Part shown: positions 1-8,746 of the stretch, in pieces | Position numbering within the stretch: position 1 is the first letter of the stretch | Layout of the letters: every line of letters starts with the position of its first letter | Origin: CANDYO01 sp049653745 | Lineage (GTDB): Bacteria; Pseudomonadota; Alphaproteobacteria; Rickettsiales; CANDYO01 | DNA length: 64,000 nt | Assembly (NCBI GenBank): GCA_049653745.1 | Contig: JBASGW010000031.1 | Location: forward strand, 1-64,000 | Direction of reading: 5' to 3' | Notes under the pieces: generated by a model | Seen by the model: only the letters and a program-made list of their open reading frames with translations | Database searches by the model: none | What the model was told of the DNA's origin: nothing | Made by a program: the position numbers and the translations under genes

Positions 1-542
1 GGTCTGGAAAATTATTAGATCAACTCTATGAAAGATTACGAAGCAGAGCTGACCATCCTATGGCGGTAGTATTTATCTCTGCAATGGATGAATGGAGCAA
101 ACAACGACTATCTAATCAAAATAATCATTCTTTATCCTATTTAAGTATTGGTCTAAAAGAACGCATCCTGCAGGCTATGGCTGTTGCAAAAAATAAAGAA
201 ATGGATAAATTGGAGAGCAAACTTCAATTTCTAGCAGTTGTTGGCTCAATTTCACCTTTTATAGGATTATTTGGCACGGTATGGGGAATTATGAACAGCT
301 TTCAATCTATTTCAGCTTTAAAAAACGCTTCAATTGCAGCAGTGGCACCAGGAATAGCTGAAGCCCTGTTAGCAACCGCAATAGGGTTAATAGCAGCAAT
401 TCCAGCCGTAATATTTTATAATTTAATTGCTAGCAAAATTAATAGCCTAAATAATAGAGTAGAAGATTTTTCAAGCGAATTGGGCTCGTTGCTTTCTCAA
501 GAAATTGATAGAGGGGTAGAAAATGGCGGCCACAGTCACTAA
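1..542 (+). CDS. tolQ: Tol-Pal system proton channel subunit TolQ, 5'-truncated
   Basis: Inner-membrane subunit of the TolQR proton channel, which energises TolA to keep the outer membrane attached during division. The reading frame is open from base 3 to the window edge, so the true start lies outside; the ATG at 60 is internal. Two long hydrophobic segments with the MotA/TolQ/ExbB pattern are visible (around LAVVGSISPFIGLFGTVWGI and GIAEALLATAIGLIAAIPAV). The last 20 bases overlap tolR. Naming it TolQ rather than ExbB rests on the tolR-tolA-tolB genes that follow. Confidence 0.93.
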   Translation, partial: SGKLLDQLYERLRSRADHPMAVVFISAMDEWSKQRLSNQNNHSLSYLSIGLKERILQAMAVAKNKEMDKLESKLQFLAVVGSISPFIGLFGTVWGIMNSFQSISALKNASIAAVAPGIAEALLATAIGLIAAIPAVIFYNLIASKINSLNNRVEDFSSELGSLLSQEIDRGVENGGHSH

Positions 543-960
543 AGCCTCTAGAAGTAGAGCAAAAAAACAATTAATGAGCGAAATTAACATAACTCCATTT
601 GTTGATGTTATGCTTGTATTGTTAGTGGTGTTTATGGTTACGGCGCCTATGATGATTTCTGGAATTAATGTAGACCTACCTAAAACATCTTCATCACCAT
701 TAAGTGGGAATGACGAACCTCTAACAATCACCGTTACTAATAAAGAAATTGTTTATATTCAGGATATAGCTATTGACCCTAAAGACTTAATCGTGAAATT
801 AGATGCTATAGCTAAAGCAAAAAAAGACAGTAGAATTCTAATTAGAGGCGATAAAGATGTTTCATACGGAGTTATGATGTCTGTGGTTGGCTCAATAAAC
901 GAAGCTGGCTATAATCATATTTCTCTGGTAACTCAGATAGAAGATAAGAATATAAAATGA
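523..960 (+). CDS. tolR: Tol-Pal system protein TolR
   Basis: Second channel subunit, of the ExbD/TolR family. It has 145 residues, a short cytoplasmic N-terminus, one membrane segment starting in NITPFVDVMLVLLVVFMVTA (the Asp in this helix is the family's proton-conducting residue) and a periplasmic domain. The start overlaps tolQ by 20 bases and the stop overlaps the tolA start in an ATGA, so translation is probably coupled. Confidence 0.94.
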   Translation: MAATVTKASRSRAKKQLMSEINITPFVDVMLVLLVVFMVTAPMMISGINVDLPKTSSSPLSGNDEPLTITVTNKEIVYIQDIAIDPKDLIVKLDAIAKAKKDSRILIRGDKDVSYGVMMSVVGSINEAGYNHISLVTQIEDKNIK

Positions 961-1841
961 TAAACAAGATAAACCAGATTATTGCTCTTATTCGGCATCA
1001 TCCTGGGATGAGCATATCTGTATTTATACATTTAATTTTATTTGCACTTTTATTAGTTAGTTTTCCTCAATGCCAAAAAAAATCTCTTCAAGAGGTTGTT
1101 ATTTCGGTAGATTTATTGCCTATCAGCAAAAAAACCAATGTTGAAAATAAACAGGCTAATGAGCCAAAGCCTAAAAAAGATGATAAGCCTTTAGAAAAAC
1201 CAAAACCTGTGGAACCTCAAAAGCCTGAACTTGAAACACCTAAACCAGTTGAAAAATTAGAGCCCATTGAAGAGCCGCAAAAACCTCAGCCCATTGAAAA
1301 GCCAACCCCTGATTTAACTAATGAATTAAAAAAACCAGTATCTGAAGTGAAAGAGATCAAACCTCAAGTTAAAACTCCAGAAAAAAAAGAACCTGAAAAA
1401 AAGAAAAAAACAAAACCTAAAAGCGAATTTGATGCTTTATTAAAAACGCTAGAGGATACAGTTCAAAAAACTGATAAAAATGAAGAAAAAATTCAAAAAA
1501 CAACAAAAGGACCTAGTGACAAAGGGTTACCTTTGTCTTTAAGCATCAAAGATTCCATTAAGAAACAGATTGAACAATGCTGGAATCCTCCTGCAGGCAA
1601 TAAAGACGCAGGAAAATTACAAATTTTATTAAATATTTCGTTTAAAAGTGATGGAAGTGTTGCAACTGCAAAGATAGTTGATAATATTAAATATACTAGT
1701 GATGAATTATATAGAGTTGCAGCGGATGCAGCTGTTAGAGCAGTCTATAAATGTAGTCCTTTACAGGATCTACCTGTTGATCAGTATAGCCTCTGGAGAA
1801 ACCTAGAGTTTAATTTTGACCCTAGTAACTTAATTTATTAA
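957..1841 (+). CDS. tolA: Tol-Pal system protein TolA (TonB-like C-terminus)
   Basis: Periplasm-spanning linker between TolQR and the outer-membrane TolB/Pal side. The 294 residues show an N-terminal membrane helix (about residues 18-36), a long Pro/Lys/Glu-rich stalk with repeated KPxE units (about 55-190) and a C-terminal globular domain of TolA/TonB type (about 195-290, containing KKQIEQCWNPPAG). Sequence identity in the stalk is low, as is usual for TolA, so the call rests on architecture and operon position. Confidence 0.88.
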   Translation: MINKINQIIALIRHHPGMSISVFIHLILFALLLVSFPQCQKKSLQEVVISVDLLPISKKTNVENKQANEPKPKKDDKPLEKPKPVEPQKPELETPKPVEKLEPIEEPQKPQPIEKPTPDLTNELKKPVSEVKEIKPQVKTPEKKEPEKKKKTKPKSEFDALLKTLEDTVQKTDKNEEKIQKTTKGPSDKGLPLSLSIKDSIKKQIEQCWNPPAGNKDAGKLQILLNISFKSDGSVATAKIVDNIKYTSDELYRVAADAAVRAVYKCSPLQDLPVDQYSLWRNLEFNFDPSNLIY

Positions 1842-1847
1842 GGCATT

Positions 1848-3164
1848 ATGATGAGAAAATTTTTTATATTATACTTATTTCTGTTCAGCTCAGTTAATGT
1901 TATGGCTGTTGAACGAATAGATATTACTAGCGGCAAAGTAGATCCCTTGCCTATAGCTAATGTCCAATTTTTAGGAAGCGATGGCTTAGCCAAAGAAACT
2001 GCTAAAGAAATTTTACAAGTTATTAATAACGACTTACAAGGCACTGGACTTTTTAAAATAATAAGTTCTGCAGCATATATAGAAACAATTACCAATCTTA
2101 AAATAGCTCCCAAATTTTCTGCATGGAGACAAATTAATGCTTCAGCCTTACTTACCGGAGAAGTTTTTAATATAAGCTCAGGCGATATAAGAGTTGAATA
2201 TCATTTATGGGACCCTTACAGCGAAAAATCAATTAAAGCAGGAATTTATCAGGGCAAGGAAAAAGAATGGAGAAGAATCTCTCATAAAATTGCCGATGAT
2301 ATATATAAAAGCTTAACTGGAGAAGAAGGTTATTTTAATACTAAGATAGTGTTTATTGCAGAATCTGGACCAGGGAAACATAGAACCAAAAAATTAGCTA
2401 TTATTGATCAAGATGGAGCTAATTTAAAATATTTAAGCGATGGTCGCAACTTAACCCTAACTCCTCGCTTCTCACCAGACAATCATAAAATTCTATACTT
2501 AGCATATGTAAATAATAAGCCTAGAGTTCATCTTCGTGATTTAAACACTTCTAAGGACATGGTTTTAGGACATTTCAAAGGCATGACCTTTGCTCCACAT
2601 TTTTCTCCCAATGGTCAAGAATCTACTATGTCTACAGCTATAGGCGGAAGCACTGATATTGTATTAACAGACATGAAATCTATGCGCTCTAAGAGAATAA
2701 CCAGCGGTGCTTATATTAATACCAGCCCATACTTCTCACCTGATGGAGAAAAAATAACTTTTATCTCAGATAGAAGCGGCTCTTCACAAATATATATAAT
2801 GAATAAAGATGGTAGTGACCAACAAAGAATTAGCTTTGGGCCGGGTAGATATTACACACCTATTTGGTCTCCAAGAGGAGATTTCATTGCATTCACAAAA
2901 AGTTATCAAGGTGAGTTTTATTTGGGAGTAATTAGAACAGATGGCTCAGGCGAAAGAACTTTAACTAGTGGATATGTTATTGATAACCCAACTTGGTCTC
3001 CCAATGGCAGAGTGATTATGTATGCAAAAACAGATCGTTACAAAAAAAATGATAAGTCATTGAAATCAACACTTTATGCTATTGACCTTACTGGAAATTT
3101 TGAGAGAATGTTAAAACTTCCTACAGATGCTTCAGATCCAAATTGGTCTAGAGTTTTAAAATAA
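1848..3164 (+). CDS. tolB: Tol-Pal system beta-propeller protein TolB
   Basis: Periplasmic beta-propeller that shuttles between Pal and the outer membrane. The 438 residues (typical length) begin with a signal peptide ending near VNVMA, followed by an alpha/beta N-terminal domain and repeated propeller blades with the recurring FSPDG or WSPRG motif (for example PYFSPDGEKITFISDRSGSS). It lies 6 bases after tolA, so it belongs to the same operon. The pal gene that normally follows is absent; the next gene, 148 bases on, is a type I secretion ATPase. Confidence 0.95.
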   Translation: MMRKFFILYLFLFSSVNVMAVERIDITSGKVDPLPIANVQFLGSDGLAKETAKEILQVINNDLQGTGLFKIISSAAYIETITNLKIAPKFSAWRQINASALLTGEVFNISSGDIRVEYHLWDPYSEKSIKAGIYQGKEKEWRRISHKIADDIYKSLTGEEGYFNTKIVFIAESGPGKHRTKKLAIIDQDGANLKYLSDGRNLTLTPRFSPDNHKILYLAYVNNKPRVHLRDLNTSKDMVLGHFKGMTFAPHFSPNGQESTMSTAIGGSTDIVLTDMKSMRSKRITSGAYINTSPYFSPDGEKITFISDRSGSSQIYIMNKDGSDQQRISFGPGRYYTPIWSPRGDFIAFTKSYQGEFYLGVIRTDGSGERTLTSGYVIDNPTWSPNGRVIMYAKTDRYKKNDKSLKSTLYAIDLTGNFERMLKLPTDASDPNWSRVLK

Positions 3165-3214
3165 TAATTAATTTTAACGACCTTGAAAAAATTAGTTAAT
3201 TTATTATATATTTG

Positions 3215-3243
3215 TTGCAATTTACAAAAAAGAAGCGTATTTA
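3215..3243 (+). promoter_or_regulatory. Candidate sigma70-type promoter for the type I secretion genes
   Basis: TTGCAA (3215-3220), a 17-base spacer and TATTTA (3238-3243) lie about 70 bases before the GTG start of the secretion ATPase. The surrounding sequence is very AT-rich, so chance matches are likely. Confidence 0.3.
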
Positions 3244-3312
3244 TTATATAAGTATTAAATATTTAATAAAATTTTTACGTTTTAAAAATATAAAAAGTTA
3301 GAGGATAAATTA

Positions 3313-5046
3313 GTGAGTAAAAAAAATCAAAATACATTATTAAGAGTTCTAGATCTATGTCGCCCTGTTTTTTGGATGGTTTTTGCCTTTGCTTTTGGCG
3401 TTAACCTACTAATGCTAGTCACTCCGTTATATTCATTACAAGTTTTAGACAGAGTTTTATCAAGCCAAAATCTAAACACTTTACTTATGTTGAGCTTGCT
3501 CATGGTAGGGCTATATGGCGCCCTTCATTTGCTACAAGTAGCTCGATCTTTCACTCTAATTAAGTTAGGCGAGTGGATGGATAGGCAATTATCTCCTGAT
3601 CTTTTTGCTAATTCAATAAGAAGCGCAGCACTAAAAGCATCTGTTGGAGGAGCTCAAAATCTTCGTGATTTACAAACAGTTAAAACTTTTTTAACCAGCG
3701 TTGGCATCAATACCTTATTTGATGCTCCTTGGTCAATTATTTATATTATTGTGTTATTTATTATTCACTCATGGATGGGATGGCTTTCTGTTATTGGAGC
3801 ACTTCTTCTTTCCGTTTGCGCTTATTTTAACGCTCGATCTACCACTGCTAAGCTGAATGAAGCTAACGAAGAATCTATGCGCAGCATGAATCAATCTGAA
3901 CTTGCCACTCGTAATGCTGAAGTAATTGAAGCAATGGGCATGATGAAGGCAGTCACTAATGTATGGCAAAAATATCAACAAAATTCATTAGAATTGATTT
4001 CAGTCGCGAGTTATAGAAATGGTATTATTTCTAATTTCTCAAAATTTGTTAGAGCCATATTACAAATGTTAGTTACCGCAATTGGCGCTTACTTAGTTGT
4101 AACTCAGCCAATGCATATGTCAATGGGGGGAATGATAGGAAGCTCTATAATCATGGGAAGAGCGTTAGTTCCTTTTGATAATGCTATTGAAATTTGGAAA
4201 CAAATTAGTGGAGCTATGAAAGCATATGAGCGCTTAAAAAATGCATATGTTAAACTTTCAGATCGTCAAGAATCTATGAAATTACCTACTCCTGAAGGAA
4301 AAATAGACGTAGAAAATATATTCTTTGCACCAACAATACCAGGAGCTACAGGCCCTGTTCCTTACACTCTAAAAGGTGTTAGTTTTTCTCTAAATCCTGG
4401 TGAAATTCTTGCAATTATAGGTCCAAGCGCAGCCGGCAAGTCAAGCCTTGCTAGAATATTAGTGGGTGTGTGGAAAGCTCTTCAAGGAACCGTAAGACTA
4501 GATGGCGCAGATGTTTACACTTGGAATCGTGACGATTTTGGTAATCATGTAGGCTATTTACCACAGAATGTAGAATTATTTAGTGGCAGCATCAAACATA
4601 ATATAGCAAGATTAAGAGATGATGTTAACCCTGAAGATATAGTTGAAGCTGCTAAAATGACCGGCGCACATGACTTAATTCTTCGTTTAAAAAATGGCTA
4701 TGAATCAGATATAGGAGTTGGCGGCTCTAACCTATCTGGAGGGCAAAAACAAAGAGTTGGGCTAGCTCGTGCATTTTTTGGCAACCCCAAATTTGTAGTT
4801 CTTGATGAACCTAATGCAAATCTTGATGAGCTTGGCGAACAAGCCTTAGTATCTGCATTGATGAATGCGAAGCAAAAAAAGATTACAACTATTGTAATTT
4901 CCCATCGCCCATCTATTTTATCTTGTGTTGATAAGATATTAATTTTACAAGATGGCTCAGTGGCAGCCTTTGGAACAAGAGAAGAAATTATGTCAAAATT
5001 TGGCAAACCAACAAGCACACCATCTCAACCAAAAGTAGAAAATTAA
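3313..5046 (+). CDS. Type I secretion system permease/ATPase (PrtD/HlyB type)
   Basis: Inner-membrane ABC exporter that drives one-step secretion of unfolded proteins through a TolC-type channel. The 577 residues have an N-terminal membrane domain without a C39 peptidase domain, which is the PrtD/AprD arrangement, then an ATPase domain with Walker A GPSAAGKSS, signature LSGGQKQRVGLARAF and Walker B FVVLDEPNANLD. The start is a GTG preceded by a GAGG ribosome site. Its partner adaptor follows after 24 bases; no tolC gene or obvious RTX-repeat substrate is in the window. Confidence 0.93.
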   Translation: MSKKNQNTLLRVLDLCRPVFWMVFAFAFGVNLLMLVTPLYSLQVLDRVLSSQNLNTLLMLSLLMVGLYGALHLLQVARSFTLIKLGEWMDRQLSPDLFANSIRSAALKASVGGAQNLRDLQTVKTFLTSVGINTLFDAPWSIIYIIVLFIIHSWMGWLSVIGALLLSVCAYFNARSTTAKLNEANEESMRSMNQSELATRNAEVIEAMGMMKAVTNVWQKYQQNSLELISVASYRNGIISNFSKFVRAILQMLVTAIGAYLVVTQPMHMSMGGMIGSSIIMGRALVPFDNAIEIWKQISGAMKAYERLKNAYVKLSDRQESMKLPTPEGKIDVENIFFAPTIPGATGPVPYTLKGVSFSLNPGEILAIIGPSAAGKSSLARILVGVWKALQGTVRLDGADVYTWNRDDFGNHVGYLPQNVELFSGSIKHNIARLRDDVNPEDIVEAAKMTGAHDLILRLKNGYESDIGVGGSNLSGGQKQRVGLARAFFGNPKFVVLDEPNANLDELGEQALVSALMNAKQKKITTIVISHRPSILSCVDKILILQDGSVAAFGTREEIMSKFGKPTSTPSQPKVEN

Positions 5047-5070
5047 CAAATTTTAAAGTGATGACAGATT

Positions 5071-6693
5071 ATGCAAATTAAAGGAAGTTCAAAAATAATT
5101 ACTGAAAAAGAAAAGCAAGAAAATCTAATAGCAGTGGCAGAAGTTACAGATTTAGTATATGAGGAAGTACCAAAAGGAAGACTTCACTCTGCAAAAACTA
5201 AAGCTAAAGAATTGCTAGATAAAACTAAGCCATTATTGGAAAAACAAAAACTTATAGCTAATGTAGCTGTAAAAAAAGCTAGAAGCTTATCACCTCACGT
5301 AGATAAGTTAATTACCATTATTGATGATTCTGCCACTTACTTATCAAGGTCTGAACATATTGAAGGAAGAAGTGAAGTTGTTCAAGAAACAAGAGGACCT
5401 TCGGTATTTGGAATCTGGGTTCTTATAGTTACTTTTGGTTTTTTTATGATGTGGGCAATATTAGCTCCTTTAGATAGCGCTTCTCATGCTCAAGGTAAAA
5501 TTATTCTTGAATCAAAAAAGAGAATTATTCAACATCCTGAAGGTGGAGTAATTAAAGAGATATTGGTAAAAGACGGAGATTTTGTTACTAAAGGTCAAAG
5601 TTTAATACTTTTAGACGACACACAATTGCGAGCACAAAAAAATCAATATAAGTATAAATATATTACTTCGCTTGCAGAAGTATCAAGATTAATTGCAGAA
5701 CGCGATGGATTAGATATAGTTACTTTTCCTGACGAGTTAGTAAATGATACTGAAGATTTAGAAGTTATTAAAGCAACTGACAATCAGAAAAAAGTATTTG
5801 AAGCAAGAAAAGCAAATATGTCTTCAAGAATTGCATTAAATGAGAAAAACACAGCTCAATATATTGAAAGAAAAAATGCAATTTTACCACAAATAGAAGC
5901 AACTGATAAATTAATAGCCATAAGCAGCGAACAAGTTGAATCTTATAAAAAACTTTTTGCTAAAGGAAATTTAAATAAAGCAGATTTACAAAATGTGGAA
6001 GGAAGAAAAGCTGAATATGAATCAAGAAAAGGTGAATTATTAGCAAGACTTGCAGAAACTGAACAACAAATTTTACAAAGCCATATAGCTCTAGAAAATG
6101 ATAAAGATAAATTTTTTGAACAAGTGGTTAGTGAATTAAAAGCTGCTCAGGCAGAACTTTCAAGGGATAACGAAGCATTAAAAGATATTACCGAACGCTT
6201 AAATCGCACAGTAATAACTTCTCCTGAAGATGGTAATGTATCTAACTTAAGTGATAAACTAACACCTAGAGGAATTGTTCCACAACAATATCCTTTAATG
6301 GAAATTATCCCTCAAGATGATAAATTAATTATTGAAGCTAAAATCAGAGCTGATGATATTTCGGTAGTTAGAGTTGGTCAATTGTCAAGGGTTCGCTTAA
6401 CTGCATATAGAGCTAGAATAATTCCTGTACTTGAAGGAAGAGTAATTAGCTTATCTTCTGATGCTATTGTTGCTGAAGGTTTAGAGTTACAGACAGGAAC
6501 TCCTCCTTTATACTATAAAGCTCGTATTGAAATAGATAAAGAAAACCTAAAAGAAATTTCTGATCTTAAAGGTGTGGTTCTATATCCTGGAATGGGAGTT
6601 GATGTTATGATTGTTGTGGGCACAAGAACTATGATGAGATATCTTCTTGATCCTATAATAATTAGTTTAGATCACTCATTTAGAGAGAAATAG
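5071..6693 (+). CDS. Type I secretion periplasmic adaptor (HlyD family) with long cytoplasmic N-terminus
   Basis: Membrane-fusion protein linking the ABC exporter to an outer-membrane channel. The single membrane helix (around WVLIVTFGFFMMWAILAPLD) begins only near residue 114. It is followed by a biotinyl-lipoyl-like half (GKIILESKKRIIQHPEGGVI), a long coiled-coil region (about 240-380) and a beta-barrel C-terminal part. At 540 residues it is longer than a usual adaptor of about 430-480, and the extra length is a Lys/Glu-rich cytoplasmic N-terminus. It is probably cotranscribed with the ATPase, and a strong terminator follows. Confidence 0.92.
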   Translation: MQIKGSSKIITEKEKQENLIAVAEVTDLVYEEVPKGRLHSAKTKAKELLDKTKPLLEKQKLIANVAVKKARSLSPHVDKLITIIDDSATYLSRSEHIEGRSEVVQETRGPSVFGIWVLIVTFGFFMMWAILAPLDSASHAQGKIILESKKRIIQHPEGGVIKEILVKDGDFVTKGQSLILLDDTQLRAQKNQYKYKYITSLAEVSRLIAERDGLDIVTFPDELVNDTEDLEVIKATDNQKKVFEARKANMSSRIALNEKNTAQYIERKNAILPQIEATDKLIAISSEQVESYKKLFAKGNLNKADLQNVEGRKAEYESRKGELLARLAETEQQILQSHIALENDKDKFFEQVVSELKAAQAELSRDNEALKDITERLNRTVITSPEDGNVSNLSDKLTPRGIVPQQYPLMEIIPQDDKLIIEAKIRADDISVVRVGQLSRVRLTAYRARIIPVLEGRVISLSSDAIVAEGLELQTGTPPLYYKARIEIDKENLKEISDLKGVVLYPGMGVDVMIVVGTRTMMRYLLDPIIISLDHSFREK

Positions 6694-6710
6694 CAGCAAT
6701 CCCTTTCTTA

Positions 6711-6748
6711 AAAGCTCTAAGATAAATCATTCATCTTAGAGCTTTTTT
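6711..6748 (+). terminator. Rho-independent terminator after the type I secretion genes
   Basis: A perfect 13-base inverted repeat (AAAGCTCTAAGAT at 6711-6723, partner at 6733-6745) encloses a 9-base loop and runs into six or more Ts. It is the clearest intrinsic terminator in the window and separates the secretion pair from the next gene. Confidence 0.9.
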
Positions 6749-6808
6749 CTAGTAAATTTCTTTTTAATTAGTTAAGATAATGGTAGACCTAGTTTTAAGT
6801 TTTGAATT

Positions 6809-8494
6809 ATGAAAGATACTTCAGTTCTAATAGTTGATAGTGGCTCTGGTAGCCTAAAAATAGCCAAAGCTAAGATTAATTCTCAAACAGGCGAAGCAGA
6901 AAATGTTACCTATTTTGATACGCCAATGTCAATGGCTACAGATCTAGAGTTACATAAACTTGCAGAACAAATACAAAAAACCGGTCAAATACCAAATGCC
7001 GTAGGCCCAGATGGGCAATTTTTAAATATATGCTCTTTATTTAATCCAAATCTTAATCAAGCAACATATGCTCCTTCTGAAATACTAAATGGAGTTTCCT
7101 CAAAGAAAGCTCATGATGAATTAATGGCTAAATATGGCAATAAATTTTCTGAAGAAATAAAAGAACAATATTTAGATTTAATGATTCAAAATGTCAGAGC
7201 TATTAAAGAGACAAATCCTAATGATAACATTGGGTTTTGGCTGGTAGGAACTGCAGCACTTAGAAAAGCTGACGATGGCCAGCTTTTATTAGACACTCTA
7301 TCTAACAGGCTAAAAAAAGAAGGAATAGAAGATATTAATGCTAGAATTATCACCCAAAGAGAAGAAGGTATTTTTGCTTTTGAAAGCGCTATGCAAGCCC
7401 TTGACTCTAAAGAAAGTAATATTGTTGTTGGTGATGCCGGCGGCGGTAGTAGACAATTTGTTACAGCAGATGATGGTGAAAATTTAAAGGTAGTGGGCGA
7501 TACCGCAGCATCTGCGGCTTCAAGAAAAACTCTAATTTCAGCTTTTAAGATAGAAGGAGATAGTATTTATCCTTTTACTAAAAACAAACGTGAAGCTATT
7601 GAAATTTTAAAGAAAACTTTTGATCTTCAATCTGAAAATACAGAAGAAAAGCAATGGCTTGATAATAAAATAAGAGGCGATGCTCAAGTAGTGGGCGTAG
7701 GAAATATTTATCGTTCTTTACTATCTACAATGAAACATAACGGACTAAAAAAACCTCAAGATGTAGAATATACCAGAGAGGATGTAGATCAACTAATAGA
7801 CTTATTAAGTGGAAAAAGCAAAGAAGAGGTGAAATTACTTATTCCCGAAGAAAGCCATGAATTTTTAGAAAATATCTTGGTAAACACAATATTAATTGCT
7901 GCAACGATGGAAACACATGAGATAAAGCAAATTAAGATTGCTGAGGTTTCTAATGCACAAACTTTACTTAATAGAGCTACAAAACATTATAATTTAGATA
8001 ATATTTCCAACTCTGAAAGACAAGATTTTATTGCCCCAGCTAACAAACCTGAAGCTTCTATTAATAATCCCAATCCTTCTTTAATAGCATCTAATACTGG
8101 AGATATAAAAGCATCTTATGGATCTTCTCTTGACGGCAACTTAGCTTTATTTTCTCTTTTAAATTTTGGTGGAATAGTAGGAAAACTTGGCAATTTATTA
8201 GGATTTACTTTAGTAAAAGAAAAAAGCACACAACCAATAAAAATTACAGAAGTTAGCACTCCCTCTACACCACATTCCTCTTCTCCTTATGAATTAAGCG
8301 AAGAACAAAAGAAAATTTTTATAAACCCAGAACCACAAACACAACCTAAGTTTTCAAAAATAGAAGAAATTGAGGTTATAAAAAGAAATATAGAAGATCT
8401 AGGAATCCAAGAAGCTTCATCAACTAACAATAAAAATTCAATAACCCAAAGAAACCATCTCAAAACAAAAAGTAATCAAAGTAATACTATATAA
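6809..8494 (+). CDS. Ppx/GppA- or GDA1/CD39-like phosphatase of the ASKHA fold, with a long C-terminal tail
   Basis: Probable nucleotide or polyphosphate phosphohydrolase; substrate unknown. Motifs in family order are a phosphate loop DSGSGS (residues 10-15), GTAALR (147-152), the acidic motif ITQREEG with Glu185/Glu186, and the second phosphate loop GDAGGGSRQ (208-216). These fit exopolyphosphatase/GppA and also resemble apyrase conserved regions 1-4. Residues after about 395 are Ser/Thr/Pro/Asn-rich, with one hydrophobic stretch near 450-475. The gene lies after the terminator of a type I secretion operon and stands alone. Enzyme class and any link to secretion are inference. Confidence 0.6.
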   Translation: MKDTSVLIVDSGSGSLKIAKAKINSQTGEAENVTYFDTPMSMATDLELHKLAEQIQKTGQIPNAVGPDGQFLNICSLFNPNLNQATYAPSEILNGVSSKKAHDELMAKYGNKFSEEIKEQYLDLMIQNVRAIKETNPNDNIGFWLVGTAALRKADDGQLLLDTLSNRLKKEGIEDINARIITQREEGIFAFESAMQALDSKESNIVVGDAGGGSRQFVTADDGENLKVVGDTAASAASRKTLISAFKIEGDSIYPFTKNKREAIEILKKTFDLQSENTEEKQWLDNKIRGDAQVVGVGNIYRSLLSTMKHNGLKKPQDVEYTREDVDQLIDLLSGKSKEEVKLLIPEESHEFLENILVNTILIAATMETHEIKQIKIAEVSNAQTLLNRATKHYNLDNISNSERQDFIAPANKPEASINNPNPSLIASNTGDIKASYGSSLDGNLALFSLLNFGGIVGKLGNLLGFTLVKEKSTQPIKITEVSTPSTPHSSSPYELSEEQKKIFINPEPQTQPKFSKIEEIEVIKRNIEDLGIQEASSTNNKNSITQRNHLKTKSNQSNTI

Positions 8495-8697
8495 ACCTCT
8501 ATTAGAAATAGCCTTTAAATATCAAGATAAGTAAATAATGAGTTATTTATAGATTTAAGAATTAGCTTGAGTTAATTTCAATATAGCTATACAACTTATA
8601 GCGTTTCTCAAATTAAATAATACAATGAGCTAGATGTGAAATGTACAAATTAGTGCATAAGCAACAAGAGTAAATAGTAGTATTTAAGAATGAGAAT

Positions 8698-8706
8698 TGG
8701 TATTAT
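8698..8706 (+). promoter_or_regulatory. Possible extended -10 promoter element before hemA
   Basis: TGGTATTAT matches an extended -10 (TGn followed by TATTAT at 8701-8706). It sits about 40 bases before the hemA start in the 252-base gap after 8494. No convincing -35 is present. I saw nothing else of note in this gap. Confidence 0.25.
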
Positions 8707-8746
8707 GTGAAAATCTAAGTAATTTAAGATAAGAAATAGAAGCAAT

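Noticed and set aside
471..731. Minus-strand open frame across tolQ/tolR
   Set aside because: It lies wholly opposite two well-supported genes and has no family features; the same holds for the other antisense frames in the window.
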